The translations under genes were made by a program, and so were the position numbers. A DNA stretch of 64,000 nucleotides from Sequoia sempervirens (taxonomy: Eukaryota; Streptophyta; Pinopsida; Cupressales; Cupressaceae): positions 1 to 64,000 of the forward strand of contig VDFB02018351.1 in assembly GCA_007258455.2 (NCBI GenBank), read 5' to 3'. The notes under the pieces were generated by a model, which was not told where the DNA came from, did not search any database, and saw only the letters and a list, made by a program, of their open reading frames with translations. Below, one piece after another: positions 1 through 11,340 of the stretch. Numbering within the stretch: position 1 is the stretch's first letter; each line of letters opens with the position of its first letter.

Positions 1-452
1 TGTTCCAGTTTTTAATTGCTGCAATTTCTTTCTGTATCTTCTCACATAAGTCCCCTGGATGGTTTACCGCCAGTGTGGTTAATTTTATTGTAATAACTTA
101 TACCCACTCATAGTGGTGAATCCCCACAGTTCTGTGGATGCCCGCCGCAGCGGATGAATTGCTTTTATTTGTAATCTTTTCCCCCCACTGTTTGGTGGTA
201 GCGTGGAATTGTTTTCTCATGGCTGGTTATCCGCCTAATAGTTCTTAATTTCAATTTCTAGACTCCGTCATATGTTAGCACCTCGCCCTCAGTGGGATCT
301 TGAGTGCACATTCTTGACGTTGAGTAGTTCTTCTATTCAAGTTCATTATCTTCCATTCAAGTTCAGATTTTGATTTTAGGCTAACGCTAATCCAATCATC
401 TATTGCCGGGTTATTTTGTGTTATTCTTCTAAAAAATTGGTTAGCATATTTC
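1..452. repeat. Leader-like remnant of an LTR element (host of the copia insertion)
   Basis: No convincing gene. The stretch holds short palindromic CCCACT...AGTGG-type motifs (around 110, 140 and 183) and a 'ggctaacgctaat' tract near 380. The same arrangement occurs at 52606-53030, downstream of an LTR fragment, which suggests both are the leader downstream of one LTR family. The copia element starting at 458 interrupts it, and the sequence after 24803 (a 'ttgcaaaattgaa' tract, also found near 52990) looks like its continuation. The family assignment is inference. Confidence 0.4.
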
Positions 453-457
453 ATCAC

Positions 458-689
458 CATAAAGTATTATTGTAATATTTAATGGTCAACTTAGCTTTTA
501 GTTAGTCGATAGTTTACTTTCAGCTAACTTAGTTTACTTCAGTTAGCTTTTAGTAACTTTCAATTATTTGCTTTAGATCTCTTTAATTAACGATTGTTTC
601 TTTTTAGAAACATTGTCTTGTACTTTATTATATAAGGAGTATTCCTCTCTTTTGTAAATAATGAATATCAAATATCAATTATCATTTCA
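458..689 (+). repeat. copia 5' LTR
   Basis: About 232 bp, matched by the split 3' LTR. It ends TCATTTCA next to the primer-binding site, contains the promoter-like 'ttatataagg' near 630, and is flanked on the left by ATCAC. The first bases have lost the usual TG, so the left edge is set from the target duplication. Confidence 0.78.
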
Positions 690-701
690 TGGTATTAGGG
701 C
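690..701 (+). other. Primer-binding site of the copia element
   Basis: TGGTATTAGGGC begins directly after the LTR. It differs at two positions from TGGTATCAGAGC, the usual plant PBS complementary to initiator tRNA-Met; an intact version is at 45189 in the gypsy element. Confidence 0.65.
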
Positions 702-769
702 ATAGGCTCATTTTTGGTGAATTTTTTGAGCAATAAAAATTCGTAGTTGATTACCTAAAGATTATTTGG

Positions 770-1385
770 AAATTTTCAGAAGTTTTTCTTAAATAAAAAT
801 TGAGGGTTTGTAAAATGGAAAATCGATTTTTTTTTTTCAAGTAGATTTTTGAAGATTTTCAAAGTAGATTTAAGGGTTACTTCTAGATTTCTTCTTGGCG
901 ATTTTCAGAAGTTCTTGCACTTGTGTGTCCTTTGTTTTGCAAATTTCTAAAGATCTCGTCTAATCTCCAGTGACGGGTGTATCTCTATTTGAAGGCAACG
1001 ACCTATCTTTTTCTGTGTTTTGCCGGATCTTTGCAATTTTTTTGTGGGTGACCTAGGGTTTTGTTGTTCAAAGATTTGTGGTCTGATTTTCTAGATTTTC
1101 TAGCAAATTTTGGAGGTGTCTTGAAGATTTTTTTTGAAAAAAATCTTTTTTTTTTAGAGTTTTTTGAAGATTTTGAAAATCTTACTTTCTAAGTTTTTGA
1201 GTAAATTTTTCCTAAAAAAATCTTGCTTTTTAGAAATTTTTGAAGATTTTTCTTCCTGAAAAAATCTTGCTTTTTCAGAGTTATTTGAATTTTTTTTTAA
1301 ATCTTTGTCTTTTTGAGTTTTTTGGAGGTTTTTTTTTTGAAAAAATCTTGCTTTTCTAAGCCTCATTTTAGACTTTTTTTACAAA
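770..1385. repeat. Low-complexity T-rich degenerate tandem repeat in the copia leader
   Basis: Repeats of roughly 45-65 bp around a core like 'aaaaatcttgctttt' followed by 'gaagatttt' occur near 1140, 1180, 1225, 1265, 1300 and 1345. They sit where leader and gag would be expected. No gag zinc knuckle is visible. ORFs here are low-complexity and not believable genes. Confidence 0.55.
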
Positions 1386-1466
1386 ATCGTGGGAGTTGTG
1401 CTAGCTAATTGTCCAAGGTTTAGTGGTAGCTGATCACACACTTTACCTCATTTTTTCGTGCTTTGG

Positions 1467-2736
1467 AAAATGAAAGGGATGGCATCTATGCAGTCTGACC
1501 AGGCGTCTACCTCTTATGCATTGATGGCCAAACGACCAGCAGATCATGTCAAATCATCTGCGTGGTACATTGATTTTGGAGCCTCTCGAAATTTCACAAA
1601 TAGGAGAGATTGGTTCACAGAGTATATGGCTTGCTTTGATTCCATCATCTTTGGTGGTGGCGAAGAGTATACAATTTTTAGCAAGGGCAACGTCTAAATC
1701 ACATATGTGGGAGAAATTTAATATTTCTCAATGTATACTATGTGTCGGGCATGGAGCTTAATCTGCTCTCGGTGAGTTAGATTATGTAGCACGGTCCGAA
1801 GTTAGAAATCATTTCTAGTTCACACAAGTGTCGAATTGTTGTTAAGGAGTCCAAGAAAACTGTGGTAGTTGGGCTCGAGGATCATGGTTTGTATTAGTTG
1901 CTTGATATTGGAGATCCTCTGGAGCATGCACTGGTTGCGAGGAGTTCATCTATCGACACTCTTTGGCATCAGTAGTATGGGCATCTCAACATTGACTACC
2001 TCTCTTAGCTGGCTCAAGAGAATTTGGTAGAAGGCTTACCTGAGATTCAGCAGCAGACACATGGTGTTTGCAGAGCTTGCCAAGTAGGGAAGCAGCATCG
2101 TACTCCATTTTCAAATGGAAAGTCTTAGAGAGCATCCAAGGCTCTACGGTTGGTTCATGCAAATGTTTGTGGACCAATGAATATTGCATCAGTCATTGGT
2201 GCTAGGTATTTCCTCTTGTTTGTTAATGGTTTTAGTAGGAAAATGTGGGTGTATTTTCTCAAGGCAAAGTCACAAGTGTTTAAAGAATTTCAAAATTTTA
2301 AGGCATTAGTTGAAAGAGTTTGATATCAAATCATAACTCTTAGGTTAGACAATGGGGCTGAGTTTTGTTCCAACTAGTTCACCGAATTTTGTGCTAAACA
2401 TGGTATTCAACATCAATTTACCACACCCTATACCCCTCAGTAGAATGGTGTTGTTGAGGGGAGAAATCATACCATCACAGAAATGGCCCAATGTATGTTT
2501 GAGAACAAAAATGTTCCCAAGAAGTTTTGGGCTGAGGCATTGTATACTGCAATATACCTTCTTAACTGGTCTCCCACATAGGTTTCCGTCAAGAAGATGA
2601 CCTGAGAGGAAGCATGGTCTAGGAGGCAACCAAGAATCACTCATCTTAGAGTGTTTGCTTCGACTACATATGTTTGGATTCCAGATGCCAAGAGGACCGA
2701 GCTAGAATCCAAGAGCCAAAAGTTGATGCTAATAGG
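1467..2736 (+). pseudogene. copia pol, part 1: protease and integrase (dead)
   Basis: Pieces of the polyprotein can be read across frames. The protease motif near 1572 reads DFGAS where DSGAS is expected, so the catalytic context is altered. A GAG-pre-integrase zinc-binding segment lies around 1960-2110 (the LWH...H and CRACQVGK pattern). Integrase core motifs follow: 'VCGPM' near 2165, 'LDNGAEF' near 2345, and 'TPYTPQ-stop-NGVVE' at 2420-2460, where a TAG at 2441 replaces a glutamine codon. The reading stops at 2736 in 'KLMLIG' because a TGTTG unit is inserted, and resumes at 15819. Stops and frameshifts throughout make it non-functional. Confidence 0.85.
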
Positions 2737-3038
2737 TGTTGTGACCTTTTTCACACATCACCCCATTGCAAATGGGGACCCCCTAATTTTTGCTTCATTT
2801 CGATCTTTTGGCTTTGCTTTTTAGTTAGTTTTCCTGTTGTCTCTCTCTCGTTCTGTCTGTCTATCTAGGGATGTGCCTGTCTAGATTGAAATTTGGCCAA
2901 GTCTGAAAATTAAGGTTTGTGCTTTCCCGGTCAACCTAGAATCAAATGAAGTAAATAAATTGAAAGCAGAGACTAACGTTGCTATCAGTGTGCTCCCAGT
3001 GGATTATCAGCTAAATTTCATTAGATTTTGACAACTTA

Positions 3039-4138
3039 CTATTTTTAGTAAGTGTGTAATTCAGGGCATTCCGTCAGCGTTCTTGAAGTTTTAACAGTCA
3101 CACTGCATTTAGAACACATCAAGTTGCTCGCGTGCAAAATTTGAGCTGAAATCCGCAACTTACTATTTTTAGTAGTTCAAATTTTCCGCATGCATTTTAG
3201 GGTTTATACATGAAGAGTTTTCAATGCATGTCAGCGATTCCTTCCGGTTTTCCGACCTCGCTGATATAAATATAAAGGAGATAATGACTTTTAGAATTCA
3301 ATCTTCCAAGGCTATTTTTAGGGTTTGCATGTCAGTGTTTTCTTTGCATGTCTGCATATTCCTTGTGGGTTTTTCGAGAGCTTCATGATGATGTGACATG
3401 CAAAGCAAGATAATCACTTCTTCAACAACTTGCTATTTTAGCGCGGTATGCATTCCCAGATTCCCAAGACTTCGTAATTCAGGTTAATCGTGCGAATGCA
3501 CAAAACGGTGAACAAACAGGTCGCTTTGATATGCATGCAAGCTCTAATTAGATTTGTGCCGGGACCCAAAAGAGGGGTATAAAGTCAATTTTCTAAACCG
3601 TATACCTTCACCGCTGACAACATCTTCAAGCTATCTCACAATACCGTAAAATTTGAAGGCAAACGCTAATCTCTACTTCATTATAGTAAGTCATTTCGAA
3701 CCGCTGTGAAAGTCACCGGATAGACGCCGTCACCGTGCAAGTCATCACGCGGGTGAGGAGCACGCCATTCAAATTTCAAGTCAAATGGAGCTGTGGAAGT
3801 CACGAAACTGAGCAGTTACTATAAATAGCAAGCCACCTCTAGAAATGTGCTATAAATAGCAGGTCAGTACGAGGCGTCAGTATGAACAAGTCAAACAGCT
3901 GATAAAGATCCCATGGCGCGAATTTCAAGGTGAACAAAGCTGCAGAAGATGGAAAATCAAGCACTTACTATTTTTAGCAGCCCGTGCGTAAGAATTAGGG
4001 TTTCCTAAAATCAAGGGAAAAACATGACAGCCAGGCAAAAGCAGCATCTAGTGATGATCAATACCCTTCAGGCAATCGGCATGCAAAATTTGAAGGCATT
4101 CTGAGCAATTTCTATTTTTAGTAAGTTGCTAAAAATAG
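3039..4138 (+). promoter_or_regulatory. Cluster of MEF2-type CArG boxes, CTA(A/T)4TAG, in copy A
   Basis: Exact CTA-W4-TAG decamers occur at 3039, 3163, 3819, 3850, 3968, 4112 and 4129, several inside a longer palindrome CTTACTATTTTTAGTAAG. The decamer matches the N10-type CArG box bound by some plant MADS-domain proteins, including MIKC* factors in pollen. The motif count is direct; the binding role is inference. Confidence 0.55.
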
Positions 4139-4438
4139 CAGGTGCAAGCAGGCATTAGGCCCCGATAGCTCAATCACATCCCAAGAGTCAACACAAAGCA
4201 AAATCAGGCTCTTCAGAGTCAAAATTCAATCCAAAGCACAAAATCTGGGGAACTTTCTAAAACTATAAATTTGGGGCAAGCTAGGGTTAGCGTGAACGAA
4301 TCACTCTAAATTTGACAAATGGCATGAAATCTACTAAATCTGATAAAATTTGGAGTCTAGCCAGTAAGGAACGCCATTAAAGCTTGAAGGTGACTCAAAA
4401 TTTCCTAACCGTTTGAAAATTGAAAGTTGACCCTTGCA

Positions 4439-5545
4439 AATGCACCCATGAAGGAGAAGATTGGATCTTGAAAATTTCTAAGTCATGGAACTTGATGCTC
4501 ACCCCTGAAAATGCGCCCAAGGAGAATAAAAGGAGACAAAAAATTTCTAAGTATTCAAAATTTGAAGCATACCCCTCCAATGCGCCCTACTTGATGAAGA
4601 AGCATAAAAATTCCAAAGGCATAAAGTTCATCCTCCACACATGCTAGAATGCGCCCATACTTGGGAAAGCTAGAGAAAGTCAAAGGCGTTGAAATTTCCA
4701 TCCTCCTGCCAAGGCAAAATGCGCCCTCCCCTCAAGCTTGAAAAGGTTGATAAAAGTTTCTAAGTATGAGAAATATCCTCCTCACCCATCAAAATGCGCC
4801 CACTCCAAGTCAAGCACACAAATTTTTTTTAAGCTTCAGCCACTTCACCATGGAGAATGCGCCCAAGTTTAGAAGGAGGTCAAAGAGTCAAATGTGTTGT
4901 TCATCCTCTTGCAAGTGCTATATGCGCCCAAATGAAGGCATGTGAAGACAAAACCAAAGGCATGCAAAGTTAGAAAAGGACAAAACGTCTCCATGCAAAA
5001 GTATACATGCAAAGGCATATAAAGACAAAAGTATCCATGCAGAGAGGAGGAAGAAGACAAGGCGTTGAAAGCACATAAAGACAGAAGTCAAAACTAGGCG
5101 TTGAAAAAGATTTATCCTCTTCTCACCCCCAAATGCGCCCTCACATGCAAGATGATTTCAAAAAATTTCTAAGTGATGAACATCCTTCTCCTATGGCAAT
5201 ATGCGCCCACCTCTCAAGAAGGTCAAAGATTCAAAAGAAGTCAAAATTTTCATCCACCTCCCATGCTTAAATGCGCCCAAACCAAGGCATGCAAAGACAA
5301 AATACTAGGCGTTGAATATTCTATCCTTCCTGACTAGTGAAATGCGCCCAAGGTGATGGAAGTGTGAAGTAATACAACTAAGGCGTTGGAAATTGCCAGA
5401 TGGAGAATAAAGTGTGCTAGGCGTTGGAATTTAAAAGAGAGAATATATTCTTCATGACATACAAGTGCACCCAATATGAGAAGTCAAGAAATATTTTCTA
5501 AGTGTTTGCAAGTGGCAGGACAAAAGCTTAAATGCGCCCAAGCAA
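4439..5545 (+). repeat. Degenerate ~70-bp tandem array with ATGCGCCCA core, copy A
   Basis: The core (A)ATGCGCCC(A/T) recurs near 4439, 4510, 4579, 4649, 4719, 4792, 4856, 4921, 5133, 5200, 5268, 5340, 5469 and 5531, mostly 65-75 bp apart. Between cores are recurring words such as 'catcctcc', 'gtcaaag', 'ggcgttga' and 'tttctaagt'. Variants ATGCACCC and ATGTGCCC are what deamination of the CpG would give. No coding sense. Confidence 0.75.
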
Positions 5546-6354
5546 GTGATGAAATGATAGAATATTTTTCTAAGTATAAATATTTAAATTCCACCTCTCT
5601 GGAGGAAAATTTGCGCTTGGACTTGAAGTGATGAAATTTCCTGAGATATGAATAAAATTGCCAGTGGAGAAATCAGAGGATTGCCAGCATTGCAGGGGTG
5701 ATTAAAAAATTTTCAAGTCAGAGCAAAGAAATACTCACAGATATGAAGAACGGAATTAAATTTATTAAAATTTATTTTTCTAAGGTTCAAAATTCAAGAA
5801 AATCGAATGAACCCGTTCGTTGTATACCCACGAATTCGACAAATTCTAAAGAAAATTTTCTTCTGGGTATTAAAGATCTTCGGTGAGAAGTTGATTTTCG
5901 AGTCTTCTGCACTTCACTGAGGCTTTTGGGATGGAGATTTTTGGATGGGCACAAGATTGATGAATTTTCTAAGGAAAATTTGAAAAATTTTCCAAGGCAA
6001 GGAATAATTGTTGGCTAGCGAATTTGCTTGAATTCTTTGTGAAAACAATTTTCTCGAGCTAGAGTTGGATGAAATGTCAGAGTAAACGCCTCAGCTGGAA
6101 AAATGAAGAAGATGCAGTTGAAGCTAACACTTTTAAAAGATGATTTTTTTTAAAAAAAAAAATGCACCCTTGAGGAAATTGAAATTTGGCTAAGGCATGA
6201 AGACTTTGAAGATGAAGTTTGTTAGAGGAAAATTGATAAAGCTCATCAAATCCAGAGATTACTTAGAGCTTGGAAGTCAAAATGCTAGGATCTGGTAAGT
6301 AGAGTGAATTTATACTATGAAGTGTTCTGATACCCTTCTCCTTGCTTGTTTTGC

Positions 6355-6600
6355 AGGGTGAACGTCGAGACTAGGCGGTGATGACTTGAAGCGATGAAGC
6401 AAGTACTCCACGAATACATTTCAACCTTGAAGGAAGAAAAGTTGCAAAAAATGGCTAAGTGTTGAGACTTAGTATAACTCAAGTGACAAAGAAGAAGTTG
6501 AAGAACAACGTCAAGAAGAAGATCAAGAGCAGTATGAACGCGTTTCAAAATTGGAATCTTCTAGAAGGATGATGGATATTAATGGCTTATTTATTACCCC
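6355..6600 (+). pseudogene. Short 3' cassette of copy A after a splice acceptor (decayed)
   Basis: A pyrimidine-rich 'gcttgttttgcag' ends at about 6356. The sequence after it matches the 58-aa cassette ORF of copy F, but the start codon has become GTG (ggtgaacgtcgag) and several stops follow. An ATG at 6396 still reads MKQVLHEYIST before a stop about 20 codons on. The same decayed cassette is in copy D. No function is known. Confidence 0.5.
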
Positions 6601-6708
6601 ACTCCTCTTGGTGGCGGTTTTTAGGTTGAATCTTGTTTACGGCTGAGGTGGCACAATCTAGGCCATCCAGCCGATTGTAATCCAAGCCGTCCGTTGGAAT
6701 TGGCTAAC

Positions 6709-6893
6709 TATAAAAGGGGAGTCCCCCTCATTTGTATCTCATTAGAAATTAGCTTAGAGTTAGACGATAGACATAGAGTAGAGGGACAACTTAGAAGTAG
6801 CTTCGTATAGATTGATAGTGTAGTTCAAGAAGAAGGAAAGTTTTCCCTTGAAAACTTTTGCAAGAAATTGTTGTGTAAAACTTTCATAATAAA
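6709..6893 (+). promoter_or_regulatory. TATA box, GC hairpin and poly(A) signal of copy A
   Basis: TATAAAA at 6709-6715 is followed at once by GGGGAGTCCCC, a 4-bp-arm hairpin, and 'tcatttgta'. AATAAA lies at 6888-6893, about 180 bp downstream. The block is conserved in copies A, B, C, D and F, which fits a U3/R boundary and R end in an LTR. Confidence 0.7.
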
Positions 6894-7843
6894 AGATCTT
6901 TTCATTGATGGTGAAATTTGTCTTTGTTATGGATAGCTAGCAAGGTTTCTTCATCCCTTCTACTTCAAGTAGCATAGAGTAGTGCAATTTCATTTTCATG
7001 CAAGTAGATGTTAGCTATGGAATGTGGTGTTTGATCTAAGCAAGCTTCACTTATCCATACCACTAGCGGGCTCACTGATGGTGTGTTCGCCTTATGTGGT
7101 CAACTGGAAATGTTGTGGGCCTAACTTCAATCACAGTTTGAATGATGGTATGCGTTGTTGTGATGGTATCTTCATGTCAAGTGGTGGTTTGAACATCTTT
7201 AGTCATCTCCCCTGAAGATTGCACGACTCTGTGGAAGCTGTCCGAGGTGAGGCAAAGCGAAGTTTGGTTGAAGTTTGCTGAAGTTGAGCTCCATATCCCA
7301 CACTTAGAATAGATTTAGGCTCTCTAAACCTTACACCATTTCAATTCAGTACTTTCTAGTTAGAATAGGAAACCCGCGCTTCATAGACAAATCTTTCGAG
7401 CATTTGAATTCCTTTCTCCGCTGCTAAACAATTCCGTAAGTCCCCTTGAAATACCAGCAAATCACATCGAGCCAACTGAGACTATTCGCACTGAAAGAAC
7501 CTTGGAGTTGAACGCATGAACTTTCTTGCAATCTTAGCTGTCGATACTTGTTGTGACCTTTTCACACATCGCCCCATTCAAGATGGGGACCCCTTATTTT
7601 GCTCCGCTCCGCCCTTTTGGCTTCTGCTTTTTCTCTCTCACTTTTCTCTCGCGTCCGCCTTCTAAGTTGTGTCGCCATTGAGCTTTAAACGCCAAATATT
7701 GGCCAAGTCTAAAATTAGGTTTCATCTTTTCTGGTCAATTCAAGGTCAAGTAAAGCGAGAAAATTGAAAATTGAATTTAACATTGTTGTCAGCAGACGTT
7801 CAGCAGGCTTCCAGCCAAATTTCATCAAATTCCGAGATACTTA

Positions 7844-8744
7844 CTATTTTTAGTAAGTCTGCTATTCGTGGCAATTTGTCGTACTATTTTGAGATTCATC
7901 ATCACATTGCATCTCGTGAGTACATCGACCGCAGTATGCCAAATTTGAGCGGAATTGACAACTTACTATTTTAGCACCGGCCCTGCGATGAATTTTAGGT
8001 CCGTGATGCGCAGGATTTTCGGTGGCCGTTTGGATATTCTTCCGGTTTTTCGAGACTCGCGAATGATATAAATACGCAAGTCGAAATGACCACTTTCGTG
8101 ATTCCAAACTCCGGCGGCCATTTTTGGGTGGCTTTGCATGTCGAAATTTCTTTTGCATGTCAGGTGATTCCTGATGGGTTTTTCGAAAGCTTCGCGATTG
8201 TGTGACATGCAAACGAGGATTCTCACTCAGTAAGGAACTTGCTATTTTTAGCAGGTGTGTCCCGGCAGCCGCCTCCCAGCAGTTCAGATTCATGAGCCGA
8301 TCGCAGCGTCGCTAAACGTAGAGCAACCGAGATCTTTTGATACACATGCAATACGCATTAGGTTTCCGCCGATTTCCAAAATAGGCATCGTCAAAATCAT
8401 CGAATATTCACTGACTGAAATTTCAGGTCAAATCCAGCACTTACTATTTATAGTGTCAAATTGGAACGCGCTAAAAAATAGTAAATCATTGCATGCGCCA
8501 AGATCGGGCAAGAAATACGCGGTAGAGGGAACGCCATCAAAATTTCACGCCAATCTGAGTAGGAGCTATCAGAAATAAGAGCTTACTATTTTTAGTAAGC
8601 CACCTTCAGAAACAGGCTATAAATAGCAGGGTGACTAAAAATTGCAGTGTTGACAGGTTAACAGGGTGATGAGGATGCTACGTTCAAAATTTCAGGCCAT
8701 TCCGAGCTTCAGAGGCGCGAATACAGAGAACTTACTATAAATAG
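7844..8744 (+). promoter_or_regulatory. CArG-type box cluster in copy B
   Basis: CTA-W4-TAG decamers at 7844, 8242, 8444, 8586, 8617 and 8735, in the same relative region as in copy A. Near-matches with 3 or 6 A/T (near 7969 and 8472) look like decayed members. Confidence 0.55.
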
Positions 8745-8817
8745 CAGGGCACGTAAGCTGGCGAGGATGATGAAAATTTTGTCTAAGTCTGGAGTCTCGT
8801 CCGGCAGGCATGGAGAA

Positions 8818-9610
8818 ATGCGCCCAACTCAGCTAGAGGCGTAGAAATTTTTGGAAATGTGAGTTCATCCTGCTGAGGGGTCAAAATGCGCCCAAGGCAC
8901 CAGAAGTCAAAGAAAGTCAACGAAATTTCATCCTGCTCAGGGGTCCAAATGCGCCCAAGATGAAGGAAGGAAAAAGTTCAAAAAATTTCTAAGTATGAAA
9001 AATCCGCCACCCTCATTGAAATGCGCCCATCCTTCTCTCACATCAAAATGCGCCCAACTTGCAAAGAGTCAACAAGGTCAAAGCAAACTCGTCCTCCTTA
9101 GGGGGTAAAATGCGCCCAAATCATGCAAGTCAAGACAAAATTTTGGAAGGTGAAGGGTCACCCAAAGATGTTGGAGATTTCATCCTCCACTAGTATGAAA
9201 ATGCGCCCAACTTGCAAGTTCGTCCTCCTCACCCTCCTAAATGCGCCCAAATGAGCTCACATGAAGACAAAAAACGGAAGTTGAAAAGTCACATGAAGGC
9301 ATTTGCAAGTTCGTCCTCCTCCTACAAGGAAATGCGCCCATGTTTGCATGTGAAAGGTAAATACGAGTGGTAAATAAGGTGAAAAATGTTACTTAGCGTG
9401 GTGAAAGGTGGTGAAAGCTTAGGCGTCATCCCTCTTCATGTGTAGAATGCGCCCAAGGTGGTGGGCCTTTGTGAAAACCTTGCTAGGCGTGTGAAGGGAG
9501 TCATAAGGTGTTAGGAATATTTCCTAAGGCGTTTGGAATGTGTTAGAAAGTATTTTGAAGGTGTTAAGAATAAAACGTTAAGTGTGAAGTATGCGCCAAT
9601 GTTTGAAGGG
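8818..9610 (+). repeat. ATGCGCCCA tandem array in copy B
   Basis: Cores occur near 8818, 8885, 8949, 9020, 9047, 9108, 9200, 9239, 9330, 9447 and 9590, with the same spacer words as in copy A. It is followed by a looser 'aaggcgttg' repeat region to about 9860. Confidence 0.7.
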
Positions 9611-10139
9611 TGATATAAGGCGTTGGAAAATATTTCAAGGTGTTGAGAGTTAAAATGAAATGCGCGCCTAGGGAGTAAGGGTGATATAAGGTGATTTTAA
9701 AATATCTTGAAGGCGTTGAAATGTTTTGAAGTGTGCTAGGCGCCTCAGTGGAAAGTGAAATATTTTCTAAGTGTTAAAAATTATCTAAGGCGTTGGGCTT
9801 TTGAATGAATATTTTCCAAGTGATGAAGTGGAGATAAAATGTGCAAGGCGTGCTGGGAATGAAGTTGATATAAAAATTTTCTAAATGAAGATTCCTCTCC
9901 ACTGGCAATCAAATTTTTTATAAGGCAAGATTTCAAAAGTACAAGATGATTTTAAAATATTTTCTAAGGCAAATTTATTTTCCTTGGAAAATATGCCTAG
10001 AACTCAGATGATAGAATTTTCCGGAGCACGAGCAACTCTCTCAGTAATGAAGTCAGAGACGATGATAATGCAAGGTGACTCAAATTTTTTCAAGAGGTCA
10101 GAACAACACAAAGTAATCACAGGCGAAGAACAATTTAAA

Positions 10140-11340
10140 ATGATGGAAATAATATTTTTCTAAGGTTCAAAATTCGAAAAATTAAATGAACCCGTTCGTT
10201 GTGTACCCATGAATTCGAGACATTCTGACGAAAATTTGCTTCTGGGTACTGAACATTTGTGATGATGAATGGATTTCCAGATCTTTCAAGCTTCGCTGAC
10301 ACTTTTTCAGTAGAGAATTTAATCAGTGCTTGAATGGTGAATTTTCCTAAGGGAGAATTTTAAATTTTCTAAGGCAAAAGTGAATAAATGAGTTTTCAGA
10401 GTGAATTTTCTTCGAACGATGAGTCTGAAGGGAGTTGCCTAGATGATTGTGATTAAATTCTTCGAAGGTGAATTTTCCAGAGCAGATGATGAAGTGAAAA
10501 ATTCGAATTCAAGTGACAGAGCTCCGGCTGGTGAGTTAAGAGAAGATGAATTTGAATTTAAATTGTCGAAAGTAAAATCCAAAACGCCAGTCAAAGTCAA
10601 GTTTCTAGAAGAATAATATTCCCGACGACTGGAGACAAGTGTCAGAAACACCAGAGAGGGAAAATTCGAATTCTTGAAGTGGAGTAGTGGAGTTTAATGG
10701 CACTGGCTAAAATTAACGTCTTCTAGAATTTGAATTTTAGCTATAAAATGAGCAAGTTTTTCACTCATTTTCACAACTGAGAAAGGCGAATTTGCTAAGT
10801 CTGAGTGAGCTTGAAGAAGTTCGAATTTTGCCAAGGAGTGCAAGTTGCTGAAGGGGCGCACTTGAGAGTTGATTGAAGTTGCTGAGAAAGGTACGCCATT
10901 GCTGAGTGGAGAAGTGTTTGCTGAAGATTGAGCTTGCTTGTAAAAGGTACGACTTAAGTGGCTGAAATTTGATTTGCTTGAATTATAGAAGTTTGAAAGA
11001 GGTGCGCCATTGCTTGAGAAGTACGGCCTTGCTAAGTTGAAGTTTGAAATCTGATTTGCTTAGTTGAAGTTGCTGGTTAAGGGACGCCTTGTATTGAGTT
11101 GAAATAGTTGAGAAAAGCACGAACTTGCTAGTGTGAAATTTGCTGATTGCTGATTGAGAAGTAAGGTCATCAGAGTTCACTTAGAAATCTGTTCTAAGTG
11201 TCGGAATTTGAACTTATTCAAGAGAAGAAGCTGAGGTTTGCAAACATGAAAGATATTGCAGCTTCTAGAATTCGACTGCAGCCCCTATCATGCCTTATTT
11301 TATTAAATTTAATTGCTGATGAACGTTTGTTATGTTGCAG
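10140..11340 (+). other. Probable intron / leader between array and coding region, copy B
   Basis: No open frame is supported. A conserved block near 10160-10240 ('gaacccgttcgttgt' and 'cccatgaattcg') is shared with copies A, D, E and F. From 10780 to 11180 there is a purine-rich imperfect repeat of 'gcttgaagttgctgag' words. It ends in 'cgtttgttatgttgcag' at 11340, a strong splice acceptor directly before ATGGCTGAAG. Confidence 0.45.

Noticed and set aside
3819..3859. CTATAAATAG sites as promoters (TATA boxes).
   Set aside because: They occur in clusters, in both A-rich and T-rich forms and within palindromes; the real TATA box with conserved downstream sequence is at 6709.
4439..5545. Regularly spaced ATGCGCCCA repeats looked CRISPR-like.
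   Set aside because: Core is only about 9 bp, spacers are similar to each other, no cas genes, and the context is a plant retrotransposon.
7862..8293. 143-codon minus-strand frame in copy B.
   Set aside because: Lies over the CArG block; equivalent frames are broken in other copies and no motif is seen.
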